Shown: positions 10,300 through 20,269 of the stretch, one piece after another | How the letters are laid out: each line of letters opens with the position of its first letter | Numbering within the stretch: the first letter of the stretch is position 1 | Assembly: GCF_007475525.1 (NCBI RefSeq) | Contig: NZ_CP037899.1 | Span: forward strand, 124,001 to 188,000 | DNA: 64,000 nucleotides | Origin: Methylacidiphilum kamchatkense Kam1 | GTDB lineage: Bacteria > Verrucomicrobiota > Verrucomicrobiia > Methylacidiphilales > Methylacidiphilaceae | Direction of reading: 5' to 3' | Notes under the pieces: model-generated | Databases searched by the model: none | What the model saw: the letters and a program-made list of their open reading frames with translations, nothing else | Told to the model about the DNA's origin: nothing | Program-made: the position numbers and the translations under genes

Positions 10300-10552
10300 T
10301 TCTGAAGAAAATCCTTTAAGAGCAAACACGACCTATCAAACATAATAGGATCGTGTATTTTTTTTATATATTCAATGGAAGAATCAAATCAACCATTTTT
10401 GTGATACTCTTCTATCCCTTTAGGGTCAGGCTTCTAACCAGATCCTCATAAGCCGTAAATCATCCCATAAATAGCCTTGTGGTAGTAGTTTATGGGAGGG
10501 CTAACGGAATGGAAAAAAGGTTTTTTACAATAGAAAACACAGTTTCTTTTTT

Positions 10553-10626
10553 TGGGCCCTACAGGATTTGAACCTGTGACCTGCTGATCCGTAGTCAGCC
10601 GCTCTAATCCGCTGAGCTAAGGGCCC
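10553..10626 (-). tRNA. tRNA-Arg (anticodon ACG)
   Basis: The minus strand forms acceptor GGGCCCT/AGGGCCC, D-arm AGCTCAGCGGATTAGAGC, anticodon loop CTACGGA giving ACG (inosine-modified wobble in bacteria), and T-arm CAGGTTCAAATCCTG. CCA is not encoded (AAA follows the acceptor), so it depends on the CCA-adding enzyme, whose gene lies at 29376. The 5' end overlaps the last ten bases of the upstream lytic transglycosylase reading frame. Confidence 0.97.
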
Positions 10627-11294
10627 TGCTTTTCAATGGGAAGATCTTTTTTAAAATCTTGCTGCTGAGTTTTTTTGTTGGAAAGATTTTCCTTTCCATC
10701 TTCTCCTCCAAGGAAGGTAAGCACCTCATTCCAAGAAAGCCAAAAAAACCCGTTTTTATATTCTTTATAGCGTTCGAGAATTTTTAAGATATAGCTTTTG
10801 GTCGAAGGAAAATCGATTTTTTGTAAAAAAGCTGCAGAACTTGTTGGATTTTGAGGATCCACCCAATGCAGCGCATTGCGTCTTCCTGCATTATATTCAG
10901 CAAGAGCGAAAACAGCAGGATTATCCGTTTTCTGCCATCGTTGCAAAGCCTGGCCTAAATACCAGCTACCTATTTGAATGTTTAACTTAGGATCTAAAAG
11001 GGCATCGATAGAAATAGGTTGGGCTTTTTCTTTCTGTATCCAATCCTTGAGTGCAGGTTCTCTAATTTGCATTAAGCCTCTTTCCCCATTTTTCCCTATT
11101 TTTTGAGGTCGAAAACGACTTTCTTTCCAAATGACCGCTTTGATGAGCAGAGGATCAACTCCATATTCATGAGCATATTCGGCAATGAGATCATCGTATT
11201 TCATTTCGATTTTTGAAGCAATATCCTGCCATAGAAAAAGGATGATGACGACCGTTAAAAATAGGATAAGAATCAGGTTAATCGTTTTTGTCAT
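10617..11294 (-). CDS. membrane-anchored lytic transglycosylase (SLT/MltC-type domain)
   Basis: It cleaves peptidoglycan glycan strands with formation of 1,6-anhydro-muramyl ends. Residues 5-23 form an N-terminal membrane anchor; the SLT domain follows, with catalytic E58 in WKESRF, GLMQI at 73-77 and the ALAEYNAGRRN motif. The 225-residue size fits a compact periplasmic SLT protein. Its stop codon TAG lies inside the acceptor/D region of tRNA-Arg, so the last codons (QGP-stop) double as the tRNA 5' end. With the nearby L,D-transpeptidase it forms a small cell-wall group on the minus strand. Confidence 0.9.
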   Translation of the reverse strand: MTKTINLILILFLTVVIILFLWQDIASKIEMKYDDLIAEYAHEYGVDPLLIKAVIWKESRFRPQKIGKNGERGLMQIREPALKDWIQKEKAQPISIDALLDPKLNIQIGSWYLGQALQRWQKTDNPAVFALAEYNAGRRNALHWVDPQNPTSSAAFLQKIDFPSTKSYILKILERYKEYKNGFFWLSWNEVLTFLGGEDGKENLSNKKTQQQDFKKDLPIEKQGP

Positions 11295-11445
11295 GTTTTA
11301 TTTTCTTAGGAAGAATATTCAAGATAGAAAGCCGTTCATCGCTCTACAGAACCTCTCTTTTCTATTTACTTAAAAAAGATATAAGATAAAGAAGGTCAAA
11401 AAATAATAAGCTCCAAAATAGCATAATCATCAACACATCTGCTAT

Positions 11446-12335
11446 ATGAAATTTCTTTTTAATCTTTTTAAAGGGGCTGCTTGGGGATGGATAAAACATA
11501 ATGCTTCGAAAATGGGAGCAGCCCTTTCCTGTTATATCCTATTTTCTATTATTCCGCTCATATTAGTACTCGTTTCTCTCGCCAGCCTTTTCCTTGATCC
11601 AATAAAAGTCAATCAAGAAATTCTATTCATTCTTTTACAAATTTTAGGGGATGAATCTATCAATCTTTTTAAGAATTATCCATTTCATATTTCTTTTGAG
11701 TTTTGGAAAAACCCTCGAGAGCTCTTTACCGTGATTTTTTCGTTGCTCTTTGGTGCTTCTGGAGCATTTATGGAATTACAAAAATCTCTTAATGAAATAT
11801 GGGAAATAGTCCCCGGCAAGGAAGCCGGGATATGGCATTTTGTCCAAAGACAATTTTTTTCTTTTGTTATCGTTTTTTTTCTGGATTGTTACTGCTCCTT
11901 TTTCTTTTATTGTCCACAACATTTTTAGAAACCGCTTCTTTTTTAAGAGAATTTTCTCCAGAATTAAAAAAATATATCCCCGAAGGTATTCAACTGGCCA
12001 GTTTTATTGCAGAAGGATTTGTATTTGCTTTACTGTACAAAATCTTACCCGATACTAAAGTTTGTTTCAAAGATGTTTGGTTTGGAGCGGTTTTTGCCGC
12101 CACTTTAATTTTTATTGGGAAATCCCTATTATGGATCTCATTAAAAAAGAGTGCTGTGGCAACGATTTATGGCGCTGGAGGATCAGCCATAATGCTTCTA
12201 CTTTGGATATTTTACTGTTCTCAAATTTTCTTTTTTGGTGCCGAACTTTGTCGAGAATATGCGCTGTCCACTTCAAAAGAAAGAAAAGCAAGCAAGATAA
12301 ATCAAAACCGTTTCCCCTATTTAAATCGTAGCTAG
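11446..12335 (+). pseudogene. YihY/BrkB-family inner-membrane protein, one frameshift as sequenced
   Basis: This is a polytopic membrane protein of the YihY/virulence factor BrkB family, formerly misnamed RNase BN; the molecular role is unsettled. The first frame (ATG 11446) contains GAALSCYILFSIIPLILVLVSLA and FGASGAFMELQKSLNEIWEI, both family landmarks. The second frame carries the C-terminal segments, including IYGAGGSAIMLLLWIFYCSQIFFFGAELCREYA, and ends at 12335. The shift is best placed at the T8 run 11873-11880, where one added T restores continuity and yields about 296 residues, the normal length. I favour sequence undercall. Confidence 0.85.
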
Positions 12336-12648
12336 GGAGTATGTTTTTTCTTAGAAAGCTGTGGAGGCTATTATAAAACGGCATTGAATAGATCGTTATG
12401 GCCTTCATGAGGAGGTATCAATGGTTTTCATGAGCCTCCGCAGCCCTCTTTACAAAGCATTTTGTATGCCAGTTGTTTTTTAATCCCATCTCGCCCTTAA
12501 TGTCTCTTTTGTTCTGAAAAGTTTTCTTTAGATGCTTGTTTTTCAACTTTTTCTTTTTAAGCAAATGAGATAAAATACATTAAAGTCTTTCTCTATGAAA
12601 ATGTTAGGGATTGGCTTGAGGATTAAACAAAAAGGAGAGAGAAAAATT
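12336..12648 (+). other. intergenic region without a supported gene
   Basis: I see no convincing coding sequence. A short dyad with GGAGG (near 12412) and CCTCC (near 12434) can form an imperfect hairpin downstream of the BrkB-like gene but lacks a T tract. The last bases carry the AAAGGAGAG ribosome-binding site of the next gene at 12649. Confidence 0.5.
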
Positions 12649-13068
12649 ATGAAAAAAATTGCACTTTTATTGTCCAGCCTTGCTTTTTTAGGATTTGGCT
12701 CTGGCATCGTTCCGCTTTATGGCCAGACTCAGCATCGACATCATCATGAACAAGGAACGACGATGAAATTTCATCATATGCATGAAATGATTAATCACGC
12801 TGTTGAAATGGCAGCCGAAGGTTCTAATCTTATCATGCTAGGTGAAATGGGAATGTCTCCTGGAATCGATGAACTATCGATCGATCATGGCAGACATCAC
12901 ATAAGGGAAGCCAGAAGCCTTATAAATAGCGTCTTAGAAAGCAAAACAATGAAGGAGCTTCATAGTCAAGGACTAGGAGAAAGCTCTGAAATGACTTATA
13001 CACACAAGCTTGCTGACAAAGCCAAAGAATACATAGATCTTGTCGCCCAAATGCATTCTGTCAAATAA
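12649..13068 (+). CDS. secreted His-rich small protein of unknown function
   Basis: No family is recognised with certainty. The 139-residue product has a clear signal peptide (KKIALLLSSLAFLGFGSG... cleavage likely after a YGQ segment) followed by a histidine-rich stretch (QHRHHHEQG, KFHHMHEM) and further His/Met residues, then a helical region containing an HGRHHIREARSL motif. The composition suggests periplasmic metal binding (copper, nickel or zinc), but that is inference. ATG 12649 is chosen over an upstream in-frame ATG because AAAGGAGAG sits at the right distance and the signal peptide begins there. A strong terminator follows, separating it from the TonB receptor. Confidence 0.75.
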   Translation: MKKIALLLSSLAFLGFGSGIVPLYGQTQHRHHHEQGTTMKFHHMHEMINHAVEMAAEGSNLIMLGEMGMSPGIDELSIDHGRHHIREARSLINSVLESKTMKELHSQGLGESSEMTYTHKLADKAKEYIDLVAQMHSVK

Positions 13069-13081
13069 AACGACAAGTGAG

Positions 13082-13122
13082 GAGTGGGCTCGTTGAAAGG
13101 AGCCCGCTCTTTCCTTTTTTTT
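13082..13122 (+). terminator. rho-independent terminator
   Basis: A 10-bp stem GAGTGGGCTC / GAGCCCGCTC (one G-T wobble) with an 8-base loop is followed directly by a T-rich tract ending in T8. It lies 14 bp after the His-rich protein gene stop. Confidence 0.85.
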
Positions 13123-13381
13123 GTTATTCCTTGCTCTCTTTTCCCTTTAAGAGGGAGTCCTCTGATGGGGAATAAGAAGTTGTGAGTATGGAATTTATTA
13201 TGTCTTTTTTTATAAAGAAAATTGAAGCATAAACTTTTGGGTGGAATTTCGCCCAAGATTTATTTTTATTTCTTTAAAATTATAATTTTTTTTTCAACAT
13301 TTTTTCCTTCCCTTTAAAAAATCAGGCTCTTTGATACCTACAAATCTTTTGGCATGCCTTTTGCTAAGAGATCGCATCGCT
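13123..13381 (+). other. leader region of TonB receptor gene, no gene seen
   Basis: AT-rich sequence between the terminator and the TonB receptor start. I see no palindrome like the one at 20282 and no clear riboswitch. An in-frame ATG-like extension exists to 13331 but encodes no signal peptide features of its own. Confidence 0.4.
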
Positions 13382-15874
13382 ATGAAAAGGGTCTCAATGA
13401 TTGCGTTTCTGGGCATGGCTCTTTTTTTGTTGTTCTTAGCAAACGCTGGATTTGGGTCTGAAGATCAGCCAACAAGCCAAAAAGAATCGACTGTAGCCGT
13501 AGGGTTGGATCCAGATAATCCTGGGATGGAAACTCAATCCAAAACCAAAACAGCTAAAAAGTCTGCTGATTCTGATAGGAATAGACAAGATTATAAGCCA
13601 GAAAATCCAGAAGTTATTTATACGCAAAGGACTCTAGAAGAAACCGTCAGCCAACTTCCTGAAGTGCAAGTAATAGCCGTAACACCTTTGCCGGGGATGG
13701 GTCAGCCGCTGGAAAATTTACCTGGGAATTATCAACTAGCTAAAGGAGAAACATGGCTAAAGCAAGAAGAGTTTAGCCTACCGCAATTTATGGAAAGGAA
13801 CATGGCTAGCGTTAATGAAGTCAATCTCAACGGTAATCCTTTTTTGCCTAATATCAATTATCGTGGATTTGCAGCTTCGCCTATTCCTGGTACTCCTGTG
13901 GGGATTTCCGTTTTTTATGATGGGGTAAGGATTAATGAGCCCTTTACAAACAATGTTCTTTGGGATTATGTGCCTCAGCTGGCTGTTTCCACTATGGAAG
14001 TAGTTCCAGGTTCAAATCCTATTTATGGACAGAATACCCTTGGCGGTGCGTTGGTAATTCAAACAAAGGATGGAAGGCGCAATCCAGGCTCTATGATCCA
14101 GGATTATGCTGGAGCATGGGGAACCAATGATCTCGAATTTCAACATGGAGGTTATAAGGGCAAATGGGATTGGTTTTTGTCTGGCAACTGGTTTAGTCAA
14201 GAAGGTTGGAGGCAGCAAAGTTCAAGCTATGTCAAACAGCTTTTTGGAAAAATAGGCTATCATGACGAGGGGACAGGAACCGACGTCCATTTAGAATATA
14301 CGGGTGCTGATAATCTGTTAAATATTTTGGGCCCTACTCCTGTGGATATGTTACAGACGGCAGGGAATTCCATGATCTATACAGGGCCTAACCCTCAGCA
14401 TGACAATCTGAACCTTGTCAATCTATTTGCTACTCAAGCCCTAACGGAAGAATGGACTATAGGAGGGAATGCTTATTTTAGAGAATCTGACTTTTCTTTT
14501 AACAACGGAAATATCGCAAATAATGTGGATCAGTTTCTAGGGTTTAACTATCCGTTGGATGCTCAAGCGATCGTTGGCTATCAGCCAGAGGGGACACCCA
14601 TTTTTGGTCCAGCTGGAGAATGGGATTTTGGGAATATCAATCAAACAGGAGCAGGGGCGAGGATTCAAGGACAATGGGATAAAAAATTGGGTTCCATGGA
14701 AAATTATATGGTTGCAGGAGCAAGTTTTGATTGGTCTCAGAGTATATTTAATTCTGGCTTTTATCCCGCGGCCATGGGAGCCAATTACAATAATATATTG
14801 ATTCCTGGTTTTCCTTTTCAACAACAGTTTGTGGTGCCAGGATATTCGGACTTTGTTGGATTATATCTGACCGACACTTTTTCTCCAACACCCTGGTTTC
14901 ATCTTACGGGAGCTTTAAGAGACAATTATGCGCAAATCACGATTGGTGGTTTTGGTGTAGATAACAATGGGGAAACCGTTTCATTGAATGCCGCAGAGAG
15001 GTTTCAGCAACTAACCCCAGCAGCCGGCTTTACATTTCAGCCGCTTTTGGCTTTTGGAATCCTTGATCCACAAATAAAAGATTTAACCTTTTTTTTCAAC
15101 TATAGTGAAAGTTTTAGAGCTCCCATGCCTGGAGAGATTACAGGAGCAAATCCAGTCATCCCTGTCATTTTACCAATTGCACAGTTGGGCGACCCTATGC
15201 TTGCTCCCGTTCTTGCTCAGACTTTCGAAAGTGGTCTTCGGGGATCGATTAAACCAAGTGAGATATCGTGGGCTCTTTCCTTTTATCGAACAGATATAGC
15301 CAACAACATCGTTTTTCAGAATACAGGACATTCCAGCGCTGGATTTTTCCAAAATGTGGCTGCAGAAAGAAATCAAGGAGTAGAAATCACCTTACAGGGA
15401 AATTACAAAAAACTGGGTTGGTTTGCTAATTGGTCATTTTTGGAAGCCACCTTTCAGTCCTCACTTTTCTTGGAAAATGCAATAAGCACTTCAGTGCCTG
15501 TCTCTCCAGGGAACAGGCTCCCAAACCTACCGGAACAGATGTTTAAAGCCGGGATCAGTTATCAGATATTACCAAGATGGCTTGTTTCAGCTGATTTCCA
15601 ATACTATTCCAGCCGCTTTCTTTATGGTGATTGGGCGAATGTGTATCCAATGATGAGAGGCTTTTCTGTACTAAATATTCAAAGCTATGTTACTGTTACT
15701 AAATATTGCCAGCTCTTTGTTTTTGCTACCAATGTTTTCAATGAATTTTACGCTGGGGCAGGGATGATCTCCCAGAATGTGTTTACTGGAGCTCCTAATG
15801 GGGGAACAATCGTGCCTTTTATTACTCCCGGCTCTCCTTTTGGAATATGGGGAGGAGCAAGGCTAACTTTTTAA
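13382..15874 (+). CDS. TonB-dependent outer-membrane receptor
   Basis: Outer-membrane active transporter for an unidentified ligand (iron chelate, metal or similar), energised by TonB. ATG 13382 starts a good signal peptide (MKRVSMIAFLGMALFLLFLANAGFG); the reading frame could extend to 13331 but without benefit. The mature N-terminus has a charged extension, then the plug domain (EETVSQLPEVQVIAV, NGNPFLPNINYRGFAASP, GVRINEPF, VVPGSNPIYGQNTLGGALVIQTK) and the 22-strand barrel ending in aromatic RLTF. The length, about 830 residues, is typical. No ABC importer or tonB/exbBD lies nearby. The adjacent His-rich secreted protein suggests metal, though a terminator separates them. Confidence 0.92.
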   Translation: MKRVSMIAFLGMALFLLFLANAGFGSEDQPTSQKESTVAVGLDPDNPGMETQSKTKTAKKSADSDRNRQDYKPENPEVIYTQRTLEETVSQLPEVQVIAVTPLPGMGQPLENLPGNYQLAKGETWLKQEEFSLPQFMERNMASVNEVNLNGNPFLPNINYRGFAASPIPGTPVGISVFYDGVRINEPFTNNVLWDYVPQLAVSTMEVVPGSNPIYGQNTLGGALVIQTKDGRRNPGSMIQDYAGAWGTNDLEFQHGGYKGKWDWFLSGNWFSQEGWRQQSSSYVKQLFGKIGYHDEGTGTDVHLEYTGADNLLNILGPTPVDMLQTAGNSMIYTGPNPQHDNLNLVNLFATQALTEEWTIGGNAYFRESDFSFNNGNIANNVDQFLGFNYPLDAQAIVGYQPEGTPIFGPAGEWDFGNINQTGAGARIQGQWDKKLGSMENYMVAGASFDWSQSIFNSGFYPAAMGANYNNILIPGFPFQQQFVVPGYSDFVGLYLTDTFSPTPWFHLTGALRDNYAQITIGGFGVDNNGETVSLNAAERFQQLTPAAGFTFQPLLAFGILDPQIKDLTFFFNYSESFRAPMPGEITGANPVIPVILPIAQLGDPMLAPVLAQTFESGLRGSIKPSEISWALSFYRTDIANNIVFQNTGHSSAGFFQNVAAERNQGVEITLQGNYKKLGWFANWSFLEATFQSSLFLENAISTSVPVSPGNRLPNLPEQMFKAGISYQILPRWLVSADFQYYSSRFLYGDWANVYPMMRGFSVLNIQSYVTVTKYCQLFVFATNVFNEFYAGAGMISQNVFTGAPNGGTIVPFITPGSPFGIWGGARLTF

Positions 15875-16100
15875 GTAATCAGCTTAGTTGATCTTTTTCT
15901 TCAATTGCCTCTTATTCATTAGGTCTTTTTTTTGCATCTCTCAGATTTTATTTACTATGTTTTGCGCATACTGCTGATGATAGTTGAAATTCAACAGGAA
16001 GTTTTTTTTGATGAGAAAATCTTTTTTCCCAATAGAATGTGAAGTTCTCTATTAGCTGTTGTGATTGGAGATTGGAGGGCATGAAAAGAATGTTTATGTT

Positions 16101-16520
16101 TTATTCAACGCTATCTTGAAGAACAAAAATGTTTTCATCGACTCCAAGAAACTTTGAAGCTTTTTTAACGTATTCGTCCCTCGAATGTAGATCGGTGTAT
16201 TTTTTCAAAGCTCTATGAGCAGCTAAAAAAGCATAATCTTTTTGGATGGGGCGAAAGGAAAATTTACTGTCCTGAGAGCTGAATAAATAAAAAGAATTAT
16301 GGTTATCTTTAATGAGTAATTCAGCATCTTCCCCATCATGATTCTCTTGAGAGATCCAGACATCTAAATATTCGTAATGAGTAATCAAAAACTGATGAAC
16401 CTCCCTAACAATTGATGCATTGGCAGTCGCTATAGAAAAAAAAACAATGAGAAACATTGCAAAGGTCGTACGAATAGAAAACCGCAACGCAATATTCCTT
16501 CTATTTATTCCTTTTTCCAT
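16101..16520 (-). CDS. exported hypothetical protein
   Basis: I do not recognise this 139-residue protein. It has an Arg-rich N-terminus and a hydrophobic signal segment (TFAMFLIVFFSIATANA) with an AxA-type cleavage site, then a soluble domain rich in aromatic and charged residues and no cysteines after the signal. It stands alone: 226 bp from the TonB receptor, convergent with it, and over 500 bp from mnmE, which is divergent. A periplasmic location is likely; function is unknown. Confidence 0.6.
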   Translation of the reverse strand: MEKGINRRNIALRFSIRTTFAMFLIVFFSIATANASIVREVHQFLITHYEYLDVWISQENHDGEDAELLIKDNHNSFYLFSSQDSKFSFRPIQKDYAFLAAHRALKKYTDLHSRDEYVKKASKFLGVDENIFVLQDSVE

Positions 16521-17033
16521 GTTCTCTATAACTACTAATTCGTTTAACTATCTTGAGTTTCTATTTTCTTAAAATAGAAATACATTTCTTTTTTTTTCTT
16601 TCTTAGAAGTAAAAAATAAAAAGAGCTTCTCTGGACAAAGTTCACTTTTAAAAAGCATCTTTTCTTGAGGATCTTGAAATCTGATTGGACAGGTGAAGCA
16701 ATTCAAAAGTCTGTTTTCTATTCGTTAAATGGGACTTATCGTCCATGGATTCAACACAAACTATTCAATTTCATGAATTGGAATCTGAAATCCATACATT
16801 TGTCTTTAAGCTGGAATTGGGATAAATCAGACAAATAGATGATCCTCTGCCAGATTAAATTATTACCCATACAATGTTTTGTTAATCTACGGTCTGCTTA
16901 AGCTAAAAGAGCTTTTCCTCGACGCTTTTGTTAAGCCTTCCTCTTGCATTGGGAAGGGATGGAAAAAAGATAAATTATTAAATAATGTTAGAGTATAGTT
17001 GATAAGTACTAAAACAAAAAGGAAGTTGACAAA
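16521..17033 (+). other. intergenic region between divergent genes
   Basis: About 510 bp of AT-rich DNA with no supported coding sequence on either strand. It must hold the promoters of the exported protein (minus) and mnmE (plus). An imperfect dyad TTCAATTTCATGAATTGGAA lies near 16763. Nothing else is recognised. Confidence 0.45.
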
Positions 17034-18359
17034 GTGCAAAATACAATAGTTGCTCCGGCAACCCCGCCGGCTGTTTCTGCCATAGCTATTGTGCGGATGA
17101 GTGGGCCAGAAAGCCTATGGATTATCAATTCATTGTTAAAAAAACCTCCCTATTGGGAACCTCAAAAGCTTTATTACAAAAAGCTTTTTTTTGAAGAGGA
17201 ACTCATAGACGACGTCGTAGTGTCCTATTGGAAGTCTCCAAAGTCGTATACTGGCGAAGATATGGTGGAGATATCATGCCACGGTAATCCCTTTATAGTT
17301 GAAAAGATCCTTGAGGCTTGTCAAAAGCTTGGAGCAAGGCTAGCTGCCCCTGGTGAATTTACTAAACGGGCTTTTTTAAATGGGAAAATCGATTTAACGC
17401 AAGCGGAATCTGTCATTGATCTTATCCATGCAGGCGGATCATTGGCTTTAAAATCGGCTCAAGCGTTGCAATCAGGTGGTTTATCTAGAGCTTTGCTGGT
17501 GATACGCGAAGAGTTGATCGATATTATTTCTGAGCTGGAAGCCTATATAGATTTTCCTGAAGAAGATATTCAACCAAAGGTAGGGGAACAAATTATTGCC
17601 AAGCTGTCAGAAATTGAAAAAAAACTTCAAAACTTACTCTCTTCTGCTTCTTTAAGCAGAGTTTTGAAAGAGGGGTTTACAATTGTTTTGGCAGGATCCC
17701 CCAATGTGGGCAAGTCAAGTTTATTCAATGCATTGCTCAAAGAAAACCGGGCTATTGTTTCTCCACATCCAGGAACGACAAGAGACACAATCGAAGCGGA
17801 GTGTCGCATTTCATCCTTTCTGGTTAAGATTGTTGATACAGCCGGGCAGAGACAATCAGTCGACGAGATAGAAGCTGAAGGGATAAGAAGAGCCAAAGAG
17901 GCAGTAAAAAAGGGGGATTTGATTATCCATCTTGTTTCGGCCCCTGATCCTCCTTCGTCTGATCCTTTTGTTTTGGATGAGCTTTTGCCTGAACAGAGAG
18001 TGATTCTGGTTGCATCGAAAGCAGACTTAGGCATTCATCCATTAAATCAAGAAAGACTGGCTGTTTCTGTAGTGACGGGGAAAGGAATTGATACGCTTGA
18101 AGAAAAGATAAAAGATATTTTAACTGGATTCTTTCCTCGCGATTTTTCCTATGGAATCAATTCCAGACAAGCGGTGGCAATAGAGAAGGTATTAACAGCG
18201 GTTAAAAGAGGGATAATGGGGATTAGAGAAAAGTGGCTTCCTGAGCTTATTAGTAGCGAGTTAAGATATGGTTTAGAAGCAATAGGGGAAGTGATCGGCT
18301 TTATAAGTTCGGAAGATATTTTGGATAAAATTTTTCAGAAATTTTGCATTGGAAAATGA
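17034..18359 (+). CDS. mnmE: tRNA modification GTPase MnmE (TrmE)
   Basis: MnmE with MnmG installs the 5-carboxymethylaminomethyl group on wobble uridine of several tRNAs. The protein shows the N-terminal formyl-THF-binding domain (IVAPATPPAVSAIAIVRMSGP), the central helical domain, an inserted G domain (GSPNVGKSSLF, TTRDTIE, DTAGQR, SKAD) and the C-terminal catalytic FCIGK motif with its Cys. The 441-residue length is standard. The start is GTG at 17034; the conserved N-terminus begins right there and no ATG alternative exists. pyrD follows after 3 bp, so the two are likely cotranscribed. Confidence 0.96.
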   Translation: MQNTIVAPATPPAVSAIAIVRMSGPESLWIINSLLKKPPYWEPQKLYYKKLFFEEELIDDVVVSYWKSPKSYTGEDMVEISCHGNPFIVEKILEACQKLGARLAAPGEFTKRAFLNGKIDLTQAESVIDLIHAGGSLALKSAQALQSGGLSRALLVIREELIDIISELEAYIDFPEEDIQPKVGEQIIAKLSEIEKKLQNLLSSASLSRVLKEGFTIVLAGSPNVGKSSLFNALLKENRAIVSPHPGTTRDTIEAECRISSFLVKIVDTAGQRQSVDEIEAEGIRRAKEAVKKGDLIIHLVSAPDPPSSDPFVLDELLPEQRVILVASKADLGIHPLNQERLAVSVVTGKGIDTLEEKIKDILTGFFPRDFSYGINSRQAVAIEKVLTAVKRGIMGIREKWLPELISSELRYGLEAIGEVIGFISSEDILDKIFQKFCIGK

Positions 18360-18362
18360 CTG

Positions 18363-19390
18363 ATGATCTATAATCTCTTACGGCCGTTACTTTTTTCTTT
18401 GGATCCTGAATTGGTGCATCTTTGCAGCTTGAAGGTATTAAGTCAGCCTTTTTTTGGTTATTTGTCTAGGGCTCTTTTCTCTCCTCTAATGGAAGTCAAA
18501 GGGTTGGAAAAAGAACTTTGGGGGATTCATTTTTCTAATCCCATAGGGCTTGCTGCTGGATTCGATAAAAATGGAATTGGGTTACAAGCCTGGGAATCTC
18601 TTGGTTTTGGTTTTGTGGAAATAGGAACGGTGACTCCGTTGCCTCAAACTGGCAATCCAAAGCCTAGGCTCACTAGATTACCACAAAGTGAGGCTCTTTG
18701 GAACTCCCTAGGCTTTCCAAGTGAGGGAGCAGAGAAGGTTTCGCAAAGGTTGAGGAAATTTCTTATGACGAAGGGAAAACCCAGAATAGCTATTGGGATA
18801 AACATTGGGAAAAACAGGTTGACTCCTTTAGAGGAAGCAGCAGAGGACTATAAAAAATGTTTTTCTTATTTTAAGGATCTAGCTGATTTTTTTGTCGTCA
18901 ATGTCAGCTCTCCCAATACTGTTGGGCTAAGATCGTTACAGGAAAAAAAGAGATTGGAGCTCATTTTAGAAGCGTTAAACTCTATCAATATGGTCCCGAA
19001 AAGCCCTATTCTTGTCAAAATTGCACCTGACATCGAACTGAGAACTATTGCTGATATCTTGAGTGTCCTTATCGAAAAAGAGGCTGGGGGAGTGGTTGTA
19101 GCGAACACCATGCTTGCTAAAGGACCCTGGGGACATATGGGAGGGATAAGTGGAAGACCGCTGAGCAAAATTTCCACAGAGTTGATCCGTTTTGTCAAAA
19201 AGAAAGTCTTGGGCGTCTTCCAGTCATTGGAGTAGGAGGAATTTTTAATACTGCCGATGCGGTTGAAAAAATAGAAGCGGGAGCAGATTTGCTCGAAGTA
19301 TTTACTGGTTTTGTGTATAATGGCCCTTCCTTTCCCAAAAGGCTTTGTCAAGGGCTGGTTGAATATTATAGGGCCAAAAGATTAGGCTGA
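18363..19390 (+). pseudogene. pyrD: dihydroorotate dehydrogenase (quinone, class 2), one frameshift as sequenced
   Basis: PyrD oxidises dihydroorotate to orotate in pyrimidine synthesis; the class 2 form is membrane-associated and uses quinone. Class 2 features are the N-terminal helix region ([15 protein letters not shown]) and [28 protein letters not shown], and [15 protein letters not shown] with the catalytic Ser. The main frame stops at 19235 in the middle of the FMN-binding end; one base added in the A runs at 19197-19205 continues the frame as [25 protein letters not shown]...VYNGPSFP to TGA 19390. All conserved residues are then present (about 343 residues). A biosynthetic gene with one A-run break suggests sequence error. 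Confidence 0.92.
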
Positions 19391-19425
19391 AGCAAAAAAA
19401 ACTTAGTTGGGTCCTTTGTATTTGG

Positions 19426-20106
19426 TTAAATTTCAAGAGATTGGCCAGCTTTGAGAAGGTGGAATGGAATCTCTTCGTCCTGGAATTTTGCTTTGGCTTC
19501 TTCATGGTCGATTTTGATCGCATCAAAAGTATCAAAATGGACTCCCATGACCTGCTTGCAATTGAGTAGCTTTGCGGCATAGATGGCTTCGTCTATGCCC
19601 ATGGTAAATACTCCTCCAATAGGCAGCAGAGCAATATCTATTTTAAAAAGTTCTCCAAAAAGTTTCATTTCTGAGATAATGGCAGAATCGCCCGCGTAGT
19701 AAATGATTCCTTCTGGACTTTCTACGATAAATCCGCCGGCTGTACCTCCATAGGAACCATCAGGGAGGCTGCTGGAATGAGCGGCTTGGACAAAATAGAT
19801 TTTTCCAAAATTGAAACTCCTTGATCCCCCAAGGTTCATGGGAAGAATCTGAGTTGCCCCTTGCTTTTCCAGCCAAAGAGTAATTTCAAAGTTAGAAAGA
19901 ATGGGAGCATGATTGTCTTTTGAAATTTGAGCTGCATCTGAAATGTGATCGAAGTGGCCGTGAGAGACCAAAATGTACTGCGGATGAAGATTCTCCACTT
20001 TAATCGAATGAGCCAACGGGTTCTGGGTAAGAAATGGATCGAAGAGCAGATAAGAACTCCCTACTTCTAAACCAAAACAAGAATGGCCAAAATAATGGAT
20101 TTTCAT
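19426..20106 (-). CDS. UPF0173 metal-dependent hydrolase (metallo-beta-lactamase fold)
   Basis: A member of the YtkL/UPF0173 branch of metallo-beta-lactamase-fold hydrolases, cytoplasmic, substrate unknown. Motifs seen: KIHYFGHSCF at the N-terminus, the metal-binding VSHGHFDHISDA, YAGDS, and PIGGVFTMG near the C-terminal half, with a final His in GVHFDTF. The start is placed at 20106 (MKIHYFGHS), where the family begins, rather than at 20151. It is convergent with pyrD. The 226-residue length is typical. Confidence 0.9.
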   Translation of the reverse strand: MKIHYFGHSCFGLEVGSSYLLFDPFLTQNPLAHSIKVENLHPQYILVSHGHFDHISDAAQISKDNHAPILSNFEITLWLEKQGATQILPMNLGGSRSFNFGKIYFVQAAHSSSLPDGSYGGTAGGFIVESPEGIIYYAGDSAIISEMKLFGELFKIDIALLPIGGVFTMGIDEAIYAAKLLNCKQVMGVHFDTFDAIKIDHEEAKAKFQDEEIPFHLLKAGQSLEI

Positions 20107-20269
20107 ACGCGCGCTTTGTTTTTCAACGTTTATGACAATCCAAGTGTACAAGGTTTTGTCGAAAATAAAAGGAAAAGTAGGAGAAGGAATGGTTGGTTAT
20201 ATAGGACTCCCTCAATCTTTGTTGGGAGGGGAAAGCCACATAGATCAGCAGAATGATTAAAAATAAAAG

